From Bacteroidales bacterium 6E (GTDB lineage Bacteria; Bacteroidota; Bacteroidia; Bacteroidales; Prolixibacteraceae): a stretch of 64,000 nucleotides of DNA. The stretch is taken from positions 1 to 64,000 of the forward strand of contig DF970668.1 in assembly GCA_001270045.2 (NCBI GenBank). The letters are read 5' to 3'. The notes beneath the pieces are model-generated. The model saw nothing but the letters and a program-made list of their open reading frames with translations. It was not told where the DNA came from and did no database searches. Position numbers and translations under genes: made by a program. Positions 17,753 through 26,856 of the stretch are shown here, piece after piece (the stretch's first letter is position 1; each line of letters opens with the position of its first letter).

Positions 17753-19783
17753 ATGGTTTACCAAAAAACCCTCAATAGTTACAGAAATTTGCTGGATGAA
17801 GAAATCGGACAACTGATCCACCAGGGATGTTCATCGACCGACTGGAGCCTGGTTCAGGTATCGGAAGATTTCCTTCCCGACCGGATCGAAAACAGCAAAT
17901 TCTCGGGCCACATCAGGCTTCACGGCTTTAACGGAAGCGTGAAACTAATCGGCGGAATCACCTTCAAGACGGGCATTTACAACGCCTGGCTGCACAATTG
18001 CGAGGTTGGGCGCGATGCCCTGATTCACAATGTCCGCAGCTACATTGCCAATTACCATATCGGTGAGAATGTGATTATCCACAACGTCACCACTCTCGCG
18101 GTGGATGGTGAAAGCACCTTCGGGAACGGCGTAAAGGTCGAAGCCATCAACGAGGGAGGCGGTCGCGACATCCCCATGTACGACTACCTGTCGGCCCACG
18201 TGGCCTATATCATGTCGCTTTACCGGCACCGTCCAAAGCTGGTTGCCGCACTGAAAAAGATGGTGTTGGATTATGCCGAATCGGTAAAAAGCGACATGGG
18301 AGTTATCGGCATGGGATCAAGGATACTGAACACCACCACCCTGCTGAACATCAAGACAGGTCCGGGTGCCCTCATCGACGGGGCCAAGAAACTGAAAAAC
18401 GGAAGCATCAACAGCAACTTCGAGGCACCCGTCAACATCGGCGAGGGGGTGATCATGGAGAATTTCATTGTCAGCTCGGGTTCGAAAGTGGCCGACGGCA
18501 CGCTGGTTTCCAATTGCTTCATCGGGCAAGGCTGCATCCTCGACAAAAACTATTCGGCCTTTAACTCGCTGTTCTTTGCCAATTGCCAGGGATTGCACGG
18601 GGAGGCCACATCGATTTTTGCCGGTCCGTATACGGTGACCCATCATAAATCGACCCTGCTCATAGCGGGGATGTTCTCGTTCCTGAATGCCGGAAGCGGA
18701 TCGAACCAGAGCAACCACATGTATAAGCTTGGGCCAATCCACCAGGGGATTATGGAGCGTGGCAGCAAAACCACCAGCGACTCCTACCTGCTGTGGCCAT
18801 CCCGCATCGGGGCCTTTACGCTGGTCATGGGGCGCCACTACAAACATTGCGACACCACCGACTTCCCCTTTTCGTACCTGATCGAAAGCAACGACGAAAG
18901 CATTCTGGCTCCGGGCGTGAACCTGAAGAGCATCGGAACCATCCGCGACACCCAGAAATGGCCGGGGCGCGACACACGTACCGACTCACACCTGCTCGAC
19001 TTTATCAACTTCAACCTGCTGAGTCCCTATACCATCAACAAGATGGTCAACGGACGGAAAAAGCTGATGGCCATCCGCGAAATTTCGGGCGACCAGGCCA
19101 GCACTTACAGCTACGACAAAATGAAAATCGAGAACCGGGCGTTGGTGCGCGGCATCGATCTATATACCATGGCCATCTGGAAATTCCTGGGCAACTCACT
19201 GATCACCAGGATCCAAAACGGAAAATACCATTCGGACGAAGACATCCGGAAAGCCCTGCAACCCGGGACCACCATCGGCAGGGGCAATTGGGTCGACATC
19301 TCCGGACTGATTTGTCCATATGAAGCACTCGACCTGATCCTAACCCATATCGAGGAAGGCGGCATTTCATCGCTCGAGGAGGTAAACTCGGCCATGGCCG
19401 CCCTCCATAAAAACTATTACAATTACGAGTGGACCTGGGCGGTCGATGAATTCACCGAATTCTTCGGAAAGCCGCTCAGCAGCTTCACGGCCGATGATGT
19501 CATCTACGTGGTCGAAAAATGGAAGGAAAGTGTATTGGGACTCGACCGGATGTTGTATGAAGACGCCCGGAAAGAGTTCTCGATGAGCAAGATGACCGGA
19601 TTCGGGATGGATGGGACCAACGGGGCGCGAGAGGAGGACTTCGCGCAGGTGCGGGGCGAATTCGAAAGCAACTCCACTGTGATGGTGATCAAACAACACA
19701 TGGAGAAAAAGGAAAAGCTGGGCAACGAGATCATAGAACTGATGCAGGCAGTCAAAAACCCGAAAAGCGCGGTCACCCTCTAA
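17753..19783 (+). CDS. DUF4954 family protein, left-handed beta-helix acyl/uridyl-transferase-like
   Basis: 676 aa, no signal peptide, so cytoplasmic. The N-terminal ~400 residues show hexapeptide-like spacing of Ile/Val/Leu and Gly (GRDALIHNV, IGENVIIHNVT, NIGEGVIMENFIVSSG, FIGQGCILDKN), the left-handed beta-helix of sugar acetyltransferases such as the C-terminal half of GlmU. The C-terminal third is helical, with many charged residues. This matches the Bacteroidota family DUF4954, which has no assigned reaction. It ends 13 bp before glmS on the same strand. That tight pairing suggests a role on amino-sugar phosphates or UDP-amino sugars, as a bifunctional or regulatory partner to hexosamine synthesis. 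That role is inference. Confidence 0.85.
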   Translation: MVYQKTLNSYRNLLDEEIGQLIHQGCSSTDWSLVQVSEDFLPDRIENSKFSGHIRLHGFNGSVKLIGGITFKTGIYNAWLHNCEVGRDALIHNVRSYIANYHIGENVIIHNVTTLAVDGESTFGNGVKVEAINEGGGRDIPMYDYLSAHVAYIMSLYRHRPKLVAALKKMVLDYAESVKSDMGVIGMGSRILNTTTLLNIKTGPGALIDGAKKLKNGSINSNFEAPVNIGEGVIMENFIVSSGSKVADGTLVSNCFIGQGCILDKNYSAFNSLFFANCQGLHGEATSIFAGPYTVTHHKSTLLIAGMFSFLNAGSGSNQSNHMYKLGPIHQGIMERGSKTTSDSYLLWPSRIGAFTLVMGRHYKHCDTTDFPFSYLIESNDESILAPGVNLKSIGTIRDTQKWPGRDTRTDSHLLDFINFNLLSPYTINKMVNGRKKLMAIREISGDQASTYSYDKMKIENRALVRGIDLYTMAIWKFLGNSLITRIQNGKYHSDEDIRKALQPGTTIGRGNWVDISGLICPYEALDLILTHIEEGGISSLEEVNSAMAALHKNYYNYEWTWAVDEFTEFFGKPLSSFTADDVIYVVEKWKESVLGLDRMLYEDARKEFSMSKMTGFGMDGTNGAREEDFAQVRGEFESNSTVMVIKQHMEKKEKLGNEIIELMQAVKNPKSAVTL

Positions 19784-19796
19784 AAACAGCAGCTTT

Positions 19797-21635
19797 ATGT
19801 GTGGAATTGTCGGATACATCGGGAACCGTGAGGCCTACGAAATAGTGATCAAGGGATTGAAACGACTGGAATACAGGGGGTACGACTCGGCAGGCATCGC
19901 CCTGCTCAACGGATCACTCGAAGTTTACAGGAAAAAGGGGAAGGTGGCCGACCTGGAACAATTTGTAATCGATCACGACCATGCAGGCATGACCGGGATC
20001 GGGCATACACGCTGGGCAACCCACGGCGAACCCAGCGACATTAATGCCCATCCCCATACCTCGATGAACGGGACCTTTACCATCGTCCATAACGGCATCA
20101 TCGAAAACTACGCCAGGCTTAAGAAAGACCTGGCATCCAACGGATATCACTTCACCAGCCAGACCGACACGGAGGTACTGGCCAGCCTGATCGAGTATTT
20201 CTACCGGCAGGATGACGCCATGGATGCCGAAACGGCCGTTCAGCTGGCACTCTCGAAGGTCGTCGGGGCGTATGGCATTGCTGTCCTTTGCAAAAACGAA
20301 CCCGACAAGATGATCGTCGCCCGCAAGGGCAGTCCGCTGGTGATCGGGCTCGGGCACGGCGAGTATTTTGTGGCCAGCGACGCCTCCCCCATCGCCGAAT
20401 ATACCGACCAGGTGGTATACCTGAACGATGAAGACCTGGCCGTCCTGACCCGCAACAACTTCACCCTGAAGAACGTCAGGAACTCGCCGGTATCGATGAA
20501 AATCAGCCGTCTGGACCTCGAAATCGGGAGCCTCGACAAGAGCGGGTTTGAACATTTCATGCTGAAGGAAATATATGAGCAGCCCCAAACCATTGAGGAA
20601 ACCTTCAGGGGAAGGTTACGCCCCGAGTCCACCGAAATTGTGCTGGGCGGATTGCTGAATGTTTTCCCGGATATCCTGAAGGCCCAACGGATCATCATCA
20701 TCGGGTGTGGCACCTCGTGGCATGCAGCCCTGATAGGCGAATACCTGCTCGAAGAGTATGCCCGGATTCCCGTGGAGGTGGAGTATGCCTCCGAATTCCG
20801 CTACCGGAAGCCCGTGATTGGCGAAAACGACCTGGTCATCGCGATCAGCCAGAGTGGCGAGACCGCCGATACTTTGGCTGCATTGCAGTTGGCGAAGGAG
20901 AAGAACGCAACCGTTATCGGCATCTGCAATGTAGTAGGATCGACCCTGTCGAGGGAAACCAGGGCAGGTATCTATACCCATGCCGGCACCGAAATCGGGG
21001 TGGCATCGACCAAGGCCTTCACGGCACAGGTGACCGTATTGACGCTGCTGGCCCTGAAACTGGCAAAGGCCAGGAACACCATCAGCGACGACGAGTACTC
21101 CATTCTGCTGCACGAACTGGCCGACATCCCACGTAAGGGCCGCCTGATACTGGAGCAGAATGAAAAAATAAAGGCCATCGCCGAAAAATACAAGGATGCC
21201 GTGAATGCCCTTTACCTGGGACGGGGATACCTTTTTTCGGTAGCCCTTGAAGGAGCCTTGAAACTGAAAGAAATATCATACATCCATGCCGAGGGGTATG
21301 CCGCCGGGGAGATGAAACATGGCCCGATTGCTCTGGTCGACGACCAGCTACCGGTCATCGTGGTGGCACCCCAGGATGAATATTACGAAAAAATCGTGAG
21401 TAACATAGAGGAGGTGAAAGCGCGGAAAGGAAACGTGATTGCGGTGGTGACCGAGGGGGATAAAGTACTGAAGGAAATGGTACATGACCACCTTGAGATT
21501 CCCGCATCACATCCTGCCGTTGCCCCGTTGCTGGCAGTGATGCCCCTGCAGCTGCTCGCCTACCACATCGCCCTGATGCGCGGGTGCAATGTCGACCAGC
21601 CCCGCAACCTGGCCAAGTCGGTCACGGTGGAGTAA
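19797..21635 (+). CDS. glmS: Glutamine--fructose-6-phosphate aminotransferase (isomerizing)
   Basis: 612 aa, the normal length. The N-terminal glutaminase domain starts MCGIVGYIG with catalytic Cys2 (Cys1 of the mature enzyme), followed by RLEYRGYDSAGIA and TRWATHGEPS. Two SIS domains follow: GCGTSWHAALIGEY and AISQSGETADTLAAL in the first, GRGYLFSVALEGALKLKE and EGYAAGEMKHGPIAL in the second. The C-terminus DQPRNLAKSVTVE is the invariant end of GlmS. It makes glucosamine-6-phosphate from fructose-6-phosphate and glutamine, the first step to UDP-GlcNAc for peptidoglycan and LPS. No glmS ribozyme is expected or seen in the 13-bp gap to DUF4954. It converges with the acyltransferase gene 9 bp away. 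Confidence 0.98.
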   Translation: MCGIVGYIGNREAYEIVIKGLKRLEYRGYDSAGIALLNGSLEVYRKKGKVADLEQFVIDHDHAGMTGIGHTRWATHGEPSDINAHPHTSMNGTFTIVHNGIIENYARLKKDLASNGYHFTSQTDTEVLASLIEYFYRQDDAMDAETAVQLALSKVVGAYGIAVLCKNEPDKMIVARKGSPLVIGLGHGEYFVASDASPIAEYTDQVVYLNDEDLAVLTRNNFTLKNVRNSPVSMKISRLDLEIGSLDKSGFEHFMLKEIYEQPQTIEETFRGRLRPESTEIVLGGLLNVFPDILKAQRIIIIGCGTSWHAALIGEYLLEEYARIPVEVEYASEFRYRKPVIGENDLVIAISQSGETADTLAALQLAKEKNATVIGICNVVGSTLSRETRAGIYTHAGTEIGVASTKAFTAQVTVLTLLALKLAKARNTISDDEYSILLHELADIPRKGRLILEQNEKIKAIAEKYKDAVNALYLGRGYLFSVALEGALKLKEISYIHAEGYAAGEMKHGPIALVDDQLPVIVVAPQDEYYEKIVSNIEEVKARKGNVIAVVTEGDKVLKEMVHDHLEIPASHPAVAPLLAVMPLQLLAYHIALMRGCNVDQPRNLAKSVTVE

Positions 21636-21644
21636 AAGCCGTTT

Positions 21645-22799
21645 TCAGAGCACTTTCCGTACCGAGGATGAAAGCCGGACAAGATAGGTCAGACCGAAAG
21701 AAATGAAGATCGACAATACCGTAACCACCAGAAACTTCAGTACCATGTTGAATTCGACCTGGTCAAAAGCATATTGTAATCCGACGACCACGGGGGCATG
21801 GATGATATAAGCCCCATAGGCATTCGCCGAAAGCATCTTCAAAAAACCATTGGAGAAGTTGATGAACTCCCTGAAGAAGACAAGGAACCCAAATGAAAGG
21901 AAAACGCTCATCATGGTCTCAAAGATTTCGAAATTCCCCCAGATCAGATCCCGGAGTCGTTCAGGCAACAGCGGCGAACCATAAATCATTCCGGCCATGA
22001 CCAGTCCGGCTATAAATACCGTCAATCCGAAACTTTTCGGGAAGTTGCTGAACAACCGGGTTTTCCAGGCAATGATGCCGGTGAGCATAAAAGCCATATA
22101 TTGGGGGAGATGTGCAACCTCGGAGATAATAAATCCGAAGATATCGACCCACCGGTCGATGGGATAGGTTTGCCTGACAAGGATGGTTGCCGCCGAAACG
22201 ATCACGATAAGAAGTGAAATATATCCATACGCATTCAGGCTCTTGGGCGACGGGATGGTGAAGCCCTTCAACAGTTGACGTGCCACTCCATAAAGCAAGG
22301 CATAAATGAGCAGATGCTCGACAAACCAGAGGTGGCCAAAACCAAAAGTGCCCTCGGGCCAGCCTATGACAGGCTTAAACCATTCGGGCTGCCCGCCCAG
22401 ACCCAGATAGATTTTCCAGATGTATTCGAGGTAGCCGATGGGAGGGTTTCCCGACGCTTTCAGGTAGAAAAGGTATAAACCGGGCGGCATCAGGATCCAA
22501 TAGGTGAAGGCCAGAGGAATGCCATAACGGATGATTTTATCCTTGGTATATTTCCAGAAACCTTTTCGCTCAAAGGAGGGGGCGAAAAAATAGCCGGAAA
22601 TCATGAAGAACAGTCCCATAAAAAAAGAGGCATTCACCGAAAAGAACCTGCCCATCCAGGGAATGGTTCCGGGTTGGCTGACCACTGCCGGCCAAAACCC
22701 GCCGGTCGATCCGTATACCTGTCCGGCATGATGCGCCACCACCAGGAAGATCAGCATTACCTTGAGGTTGTCGATGTAAAACAAACGTTCCTTCGCCAT
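21645..22799 (-). CDS. Acyltransferase 3 family membrane protein
   Basis: 384 aa with about ten predicted membrane helices. The N-terminus FYIDNLKVMLIFLVVAHHAGQVYG contains the conserved early His of acyltransferase-3 proteins, and FFMISGYFFAPSFERKGFWKYTKDKIIRYGIPL is the usual second-helix/Arg-rich loop. Members O-acylate surface sugars, glucans or antibiotics, using acyl-CoA or another cytoplasmic donor; the closest style is the OPG C / exopolysaccharide modification group. Substrate unknown. It converges with glmS and lies 21 bp after the SRPBCC gene on the same strand, so the two are probably co-transcribed, though no functional link is obvious. Confidence 0.85.
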   Translation of the reverse strand: MAKERLFYIDNLKVMLIFLVVAHHAGQVYGSTGGFWPAVVSQPGTIPWMGRFFSVNASFFMGLFFMISGYFFAPSFERKGFWKYTKDKIIRYGIPLAFTYWILMPPGLYLFYLKASGNPPIGYLEYIWKIYLGLGGQPEWFKPVIGWPEGTFGFGHLWFVEHLLIYALLYGVARQLLKGFTIPSPKSLNAYGYISLLIVIVSAATILVRQTYPIDRWVDIFGFIISEVAHLPQYMAFMLTGIIAWKTRLFSNFPKSFGLTVFIAGLVMAGMIYGSPLLPERLRDLIWGNFEIFETMMSVFLSFGFLVFFREFINFSNGFLKMLSANAYGAYIIHAPVVVGLQYAFDQVEFNMVLKFLVVTVLSIFISFGLTYLVRLSSSVRKVL

Positions 22800-22820
22800 A
22801 ACTAATGGTTTAACAATCAG

Positions 22821-23246
22821 CTACTGTTCGCATTCCATTTTCAGGGCATTGTTCATGAGGATAAATCCATCCCGGGTTTTGTCGAGCGTACCTTTCACCA
22901 TCCCCACCAGGATGCCCGAGAATATCTCGCCGTGAACCAGCCGGGTTTGCGATTCGCCAACCGGCTCAAGAATGAAGAAATGCTCACCATCAAAAAGACC
23001 CTTGACCAGCAGTTTCCCTTTCCAGCGGAACTCCCGGTTTGGTTCAAACTTCAGGATCACCGGTTTGAAAGTCATGCCCTTCCCTCCCGGAGGCCTCATC
23101 GATACTGTCAGGTTCTTCCCCACTGCCTTCTCACCGCTGATGGACAGGATAAAAGGATTCCATGTCGGGTGGTTGTCAAAATCGGTTAAAACCTTCCAGA
23201 CTGTCTCTGCACCGGCATTGATCAAGATTTCTGTTTCAATTTTCAT
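22821..23246 (-). CDS. SRPBCC (START-like) domain protein
   Basis: 141 aa from the ATG at 23246; an extra upstream ATG exists 15 bp earlier. It is a single helix-grip fold: ETEILINAGAETVWKVLTDFDNHPTWNPFI at the start, central GKNLTVSMRPPGGKG, FEPNREFRWKGKLL, and a C-terminal amphipathic helix. The family binds hydrophobic ligands in a deep cavity, including lipids, polyketides and the AHSA1-type Hsp90 partners; no catalytic residues are identifiable. It precedes the acyltransferase gene by 21 bp. Upstream, 23247-23510 is a divergent promoter region shared with the GH43 operon; I see no gene there. Confidence 0.8.
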   Translation of the reverse strand: MKIETEILINAGAETVWKVLTDFDNHPTWNPFILSISGEKAVGKNLTVSMRPPGGKGMTFKPVILKFEPNREFRWKGKLLVKGLFDGEHFFILEPVGESQTRLVHGEIFSGILVGMVKGTLDKTRDGFILMNNALKMECEQ

Positions 23247-23510
23247 AATTGTTATTTTCAAGTTTTCACCTGTGATAGGTATTGGTCAAAGGATGGAAAG
23301 TTACAACATTATACAAAACAGGGCAATCATCACATCATCAAAAACACCTGTACATTCCTTTGAAAAGCCTTTTCAATGGTTAATTTTACAGTGATTACTA
23401 AAACTATCCATCAGGCAAGTCCTGTGAAAGTATAATTCTTCCATTATGTACAATCCTTATGATGATTGAAACCATATCTGCCTGATGAACATCAAAGAAA
23501 ACTTCTGACA

Positions 23511-24479
23511 ATGAAAAAACAGCTCATAACTACCTTCCTGTTATTGTATACATTCGCTTTCCACTTGATGGCCCAACAACCTAGTGGCTCAAATCAACCC
23601 GAAATCAGGAAGGTTCCCTTTGGCGATCCTTTCATCATGCTTTGGGAAGGAACGTATTATGCCTACGGAACGCAGTCGGACCAGGGGATTGCCATGTATG
23701 TTTCGGATGATCTGCTGACCTGGCATATGCCTGCAGAGGCAAAGAATGGCCTTGCCCTGCACAGGGATGACGTGTGGGCCGACCGGTGGTTCTGGGCTCC
23801 GGAAGTCTACCATGTCAACGGGAAATTCTACATGTACTATTCGGCCGACGAACACATATGTGTTGCCACCAGCGACTCTCCATTCGGGCCGTTCAGGCAG
23901 CAGGTTCAGAAACCCATGATCGAAGGTGAGAAAGCCATCGACAATTCACTGTTCATCGATGACGACGGAAAGCCTTACCTGTTCTTCGACCGGTTCAATG
24001 ACGGCCTGAACATCTGGGTGGCTGAACTGGAGGAAAACCTCCTGGAGATCAAGCCGGAAACGATGGTCAAATGCATCCATGTATCCCAACCCTGGGAGGA
24101 AGTCTGGCCCCGTGTCAACGAAGGTGCGTTCGTCATGAAACACAATGGTACCTATTATATGACCTACTCGGCCAACAGCTATGAAAGCCCTTTCTATGGC
24201 ATCGGGTTTGCCACTGCCCCGTCGGTTAAGGGACCGTGGACCAAATACGACCAAAATCCCATATACCAGAAACCGGGTGACCTGGTGGGTGTTGGGCACA
24301 GTGCCCTGTTCACCGACAAGGCAGGGAAGCTCAGGATCGTTTTCCACGCACACAACAGTACCACCCGTATCCATCCCAGAAACATGTACATCAGTACCGT
24401 GAAGTTTGAAAACAAAAACGGAAAGGAAATCATGGTGGTCGACGAGAATTTCATCACGCCTGTGCTGAAGGCACGGTAA
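23511..24479 (+). CDS. GH43 family glycoside hydrolase (arabinofuranosidase/xylosidase type)
   Basis: 322 aa from the ATG at 23511, which opens a clear signal peptide (MKKQLITTFLLLYTFAFHLMAQQ). The single five-bladed propeller carries the GH43 triad: base Asp39 in PFGDPFIM, pKa-modulating Asp144 in AIDNSLFIDDDGKPYLFF, and acid Glu204 in RVNEGAFVMKHNGTYYMTYS. Family enzymes invert alpha-L-arabinofuranosides, beta-D-xylosides or beta-galactosides. It is first in a three-gene operon with a second GH43-like and a GH5-like enzyme, suggesting stepwise attack on an arabinose- or xylose-bearing glycan in the periplasm. No SusC/SusD pair is attached to the operon. Confidence 0.9.
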   Translation: MKKQLITTFLLLYTFAFHLMAQQPSGSNQPEIRKVPFGDPFIMLWEGTYYAYGTQSDQGIAMYVSDDLLTWHMPAEAKNGLALHRDDVWADRWFWAPEVYHVNGKFYMYYSADEHICVATSDSPFGPFRQQVQKPMIEGEKAIDNSLFIDDDGKPYLFFDRFNDGLNIWVAELEENLLEIKPETMVKCIHVSQPWEEVWPRVNEGAFVMKHNGTYYMTYSANSYESPFYGIGFATAPSVKGPWTKYDQNPIYQKPGDLVGVGHSALFTDKAGKLRIVFHAHNSTTRIHPRNMYISTVKFENKNGKEIMVVDENFITPVLKAR

Positions 24480-24551
24480 GGCCGGACGGATGCACCCATC
24501 CTTTCTGAAATAGCACCACAACCAATTGATAATCTATAATTTAACACACTG

Positions 24552-25589
24552 ATGAAACAAAGAAAAATACGCAATGGAATCCTGCTTATAACCCTTCTTC
24601 TGTTGTCGCCATTCATAAAGGCCCAGCAACCCAATCCACCCGGACAGGTAAAGCCGGGCGAAAAGGCAGTGAATGAAGCTTACCTGTTCGCCCATATGCT
24701 GCACCAGGATTACGGACGGCTATACTATTCGGTCAGCCTCGACGGTCTCCACTGGAAATCGCTCAACGGGAAAAAGAGGGTATTCAATGATTACAGGGGT
24801 CATCCCGACATCAGCAAAGGGCACGACGGACGATACTATATCGCCGGAAACACCAGCGACTCATCGCCCGACATCAACATATGGGTATCCGAAGACCTGA
24901 TTACCTGGACCCTTCACCATACCTATACCCCTGACCTGAAAAGCACGCCCGGCTATTCTGAGGCACTCCAGAGAATCGGTGCCCCCAAGATTTACTACGA
25001 TGGGAACACTTCGCAATACATCATGACATGGCATACTCCCCACAAGGAGGGATCGCGCGAGGACCCGGAGCGTTACTGGGCAAGCCAGCGCACCCTGTAC
25101 GTTTTGTCGAAAGACCTGAAGAACTTCCCCAGCCAGCCCACCAAACTGTTCGACTGGAACATGGGCACCATCGACGTATTCATACGTAAAATCGGTGAAC
25201 ACTATTATGCGGTGATCAAGGATGAGGTCTACCCCACCCTCTATTGGGTCACGGGCAAGACCATCCGCATTTCACGGGCCCCATCGCTCACAGGGCCCTA
25301 TTCCGAGCCGTCGGCACCCATCAGCCCGAACTTCAGGGAAGCCCCCATGTTGATCCCATCTCCCGACAACAAGATCTGGTACATGTACTATGAGCAATAC
25401 CCCGGGGTCTCCTATGGATTATCCATCGCCGACAACATGAACGGTCCATGGTACCAGGCATCCGGATATACCTTCTTCAGCGACTGGGATAAATACAGCT
25501 TCCCCGATTCGGTCAGGCACGGCTGCATGATCACCATTTCGAAGGCGGAATACGACCGATTGGCCAACCACTTCGGACTGGATGAATAA
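24552..25589 (+). CDS. GH43-like five-bladed propeller glycosidase
   Basis: 345 aa with a signal peptide ending FIKAQQP. The propeller repeats read as glycosidase blades: HMLHQDYGRLYYSVSLDGLHW, GHPDISKGHDGRYYIAGNT, GAPKIYYDGNTSQYIMTWHT, GTIDVFIRKIGEHYYAVIKDE and FREAPMLIPSPDNKIWYMYYEQY. Candidate catalytic acids are the Asp in GHPDIS, the Asp in GTIDVF and the Glu in REAPML, matching the GH43/GH32 layout, but the family is more distant than the gene before it. It could be a GH43 subfamily of unknown specificity. It lies 72 bp after the GH43 gene and 66 bp before the GH5-like gene, same strand, so it belongs to that operon. Confidence 0.75.
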   Translation: MKQRKIRNGILLITLLLLSPFIKAQQPNPPGQVKPGEKAVNEAYLFAHMLHQDYGRLYYSVSLDGLHWKSLNGKKRVFNDYRGHPDISKGHDGRYYIAGNTSDSSPDINIWVSEDLITWTLHHTYTPDLKSTPGYSEALQRIGAPKIYYDGNTSQYIMTWHTPHKEGSREDPERYWASQRTLYVLSKDLKNFPSQPTKLFDWNMGTIDVFIRKIGEHYYAVIKDEVYPTLYWVTGKTIRISRAPSLTGPYSEPSAPISPNFREAPMLIPSPDNKIWYMYYEQYPGVSYGLSIADNMNGPWYQASGYTFFSDWDKYSFPDSVRHGCMITISKAEYDRLANHFGLDE

Positions 25590-25655
25590 ACAAATGCACA
25601 TCACTGGAATTCACGATTATCAGAATCAATCATTATTCAAATACTTAAAACTACT

Positions 25656-26738
25656 ATGATGAACAAACGAATGATCTTAATTTTACTGGCAGGCTTTTCA
25701 ATGGCTTTGCTCATCTCGTGCCAGCAAAAAGTCACCGAAACCACGGCCACCCGATGGACAGAGGAAAAGGCAGCGCAGTGGCATGCCGACAATGGCTGGC
25801 TGAGGGGAAGCAATTTCAATCCAAGCACAGCCATCAACCAGCTTGAATTCTGGCAAGCCGAATCTTTCGATCCGGAAACCATTGACCGGGAACTCGGGTG
25901 GGCAGCCGGAATCGGACTCAACTGCATGAGGGTTTATCTTCACCATGTTGCCTGGGAAGTCGACAAGGAAGGCTTTAAGCAAAGGATGGACCAATACATG
26001 CAGATTGCCGCCAAACATGGCATCAAGACCATCTTTGTGTTCTTCGACGACTGCTGGAATCCGACCTACCAGGCAGGCACACAGCCAGAACCCAAGCCGG
26101 GAGTGCACAATTCGGGATGGGTACGCGATCCGGGCGACCTGCTGCATGAGCAGCCTGACCTGATCAACACCCTCGAAGCATATGTGAAGGATGTAATGAC
26201 CCATTTCGGCAATGACAACAGGATTGTGATGTGGGATTTATACAACGAACCAGGAAATTCAGGGTATGGCGACAAGTCCATGCCCCTGCTCCAGAAGGTA
26301 TTTGAATGGGGAAGGACAATCAATCCTTCACAACCACTGTCGGTTGGCGTCTGGAACAAATCACTGGTCAACCTGAATGTCTTCCAGCTGGCCAATTCCG
26401 ACATCATCACCTACCACAACTATAACGGGCCCGAAGAACACCAGGCAACCATCGACTCGCTGAAGAAATACAACCGTCCGTTGGTTTGCACTGAATATAT
26501 GGCCCGCCGGAACAACAGCCTTTTCACCAACATCATGCCTATTCTGAAGGCTGAAGGCGTAGGTGCAATCAACTGGGGATTGGTGGCAGGCAAGTCCAAC
26601 ACCAAATATGCCTGGGATGAGCCCATTCCCGACGGTTCGGAACCACCACTCTGGTTTCATGAAATCTTTCATCCGGATGGCACCCCCTACAAACAGGAAG
26701 AAGTTGACCTGATCAAAAGCCTAACCTTAGGTCAATAA
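25656..26738 (+). CDS. GH5-like (clan GH-A) glycosidase lipoprotein
   Basis: 360 aa; lipoprotein signal with Cys22 (ALLISC). A TIM-barrel glycosidase: GLNCMRVYLHHVAW at strand 2, IKTIFVFFDDCW at strand 3, acid/base Glu198 in WDLYNEPGN and nucleophile Glu280 in PLVCTEYMARR. The Glu pair at strands 4 and 7 defines clan GH-A with retaining cleavage. Related Bacteroidota proteins are often labelled cellulase or 1,4-beta-xylanase, but the exact family and substrate cannot be fixed. It is last in the GH43-GH43 operon and ends at a strong terminator. The lipid anchor places it at the membrane, whereas its operon partners look soluble. Confidence 0.82.
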   Translation: MMNKRMILILLAGFSMALLISCQQKVTETTATRWTEEKAAQWHADNGWLRGSNFNPSTAINQLEFWQAESFDPETIDRELGWAAGIGLNCMRVYLHHVAWEVDKEGFKQRMDQYMQIAAKHGIKTIFVFFDDCWNPTYQAGTQPEPKPGVHNSGWVRDPGDLLHEQPDLINTLEAYVKDVMTHFGNDNRIVMWDLYNEPGNSGYGDKSMPLLQKVFEWGRTINPSQPLSVGVWNKSLVNLNVFQLANSDIITYHNYNGPEEHQATIDSLKKYNRPLVCTEYMARRNNSLFTNIMPILKAEGVGAINWGLVAGKSNTKYAWDEPIPDGSEPPLWFHEIFHPDGTPYKQEEVDLIKSLTLGQ

Positions 26739-26759
26739 ATCAGGTTCACCACAAACAGG

Positions 26760-26820
26760 AATGTCCCGATCCTTCGCACTGTCGTAACTTTCGACAGGCG
26801 ATTGACCGGGACATTTTTAT
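26760..26820 (+). terminator. Terminator of the GH43/GH5-like operon
   Basis: ATGTCCCG (26761-26768) pairs with CGGGACAT (26807-26814), with an inner stem TCGC-CTGTCG / CGACAG-GCGA, followed by TTTTAT. It lies 22 bp beyond the stop. The minus-strand side has no T-run, so it serves this operon only. Confidence 0.85.
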
Positions 26821-26856
26821 TTCTACAGGCAATCCCTATTACTCAAGGGCGTACAC

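Noticed and set aside
19914-20588. Minus-strand frame opposite glmS
   Set aside because: glmS is unequivocal over its whole length; the antisense frame reflects codon bias only.
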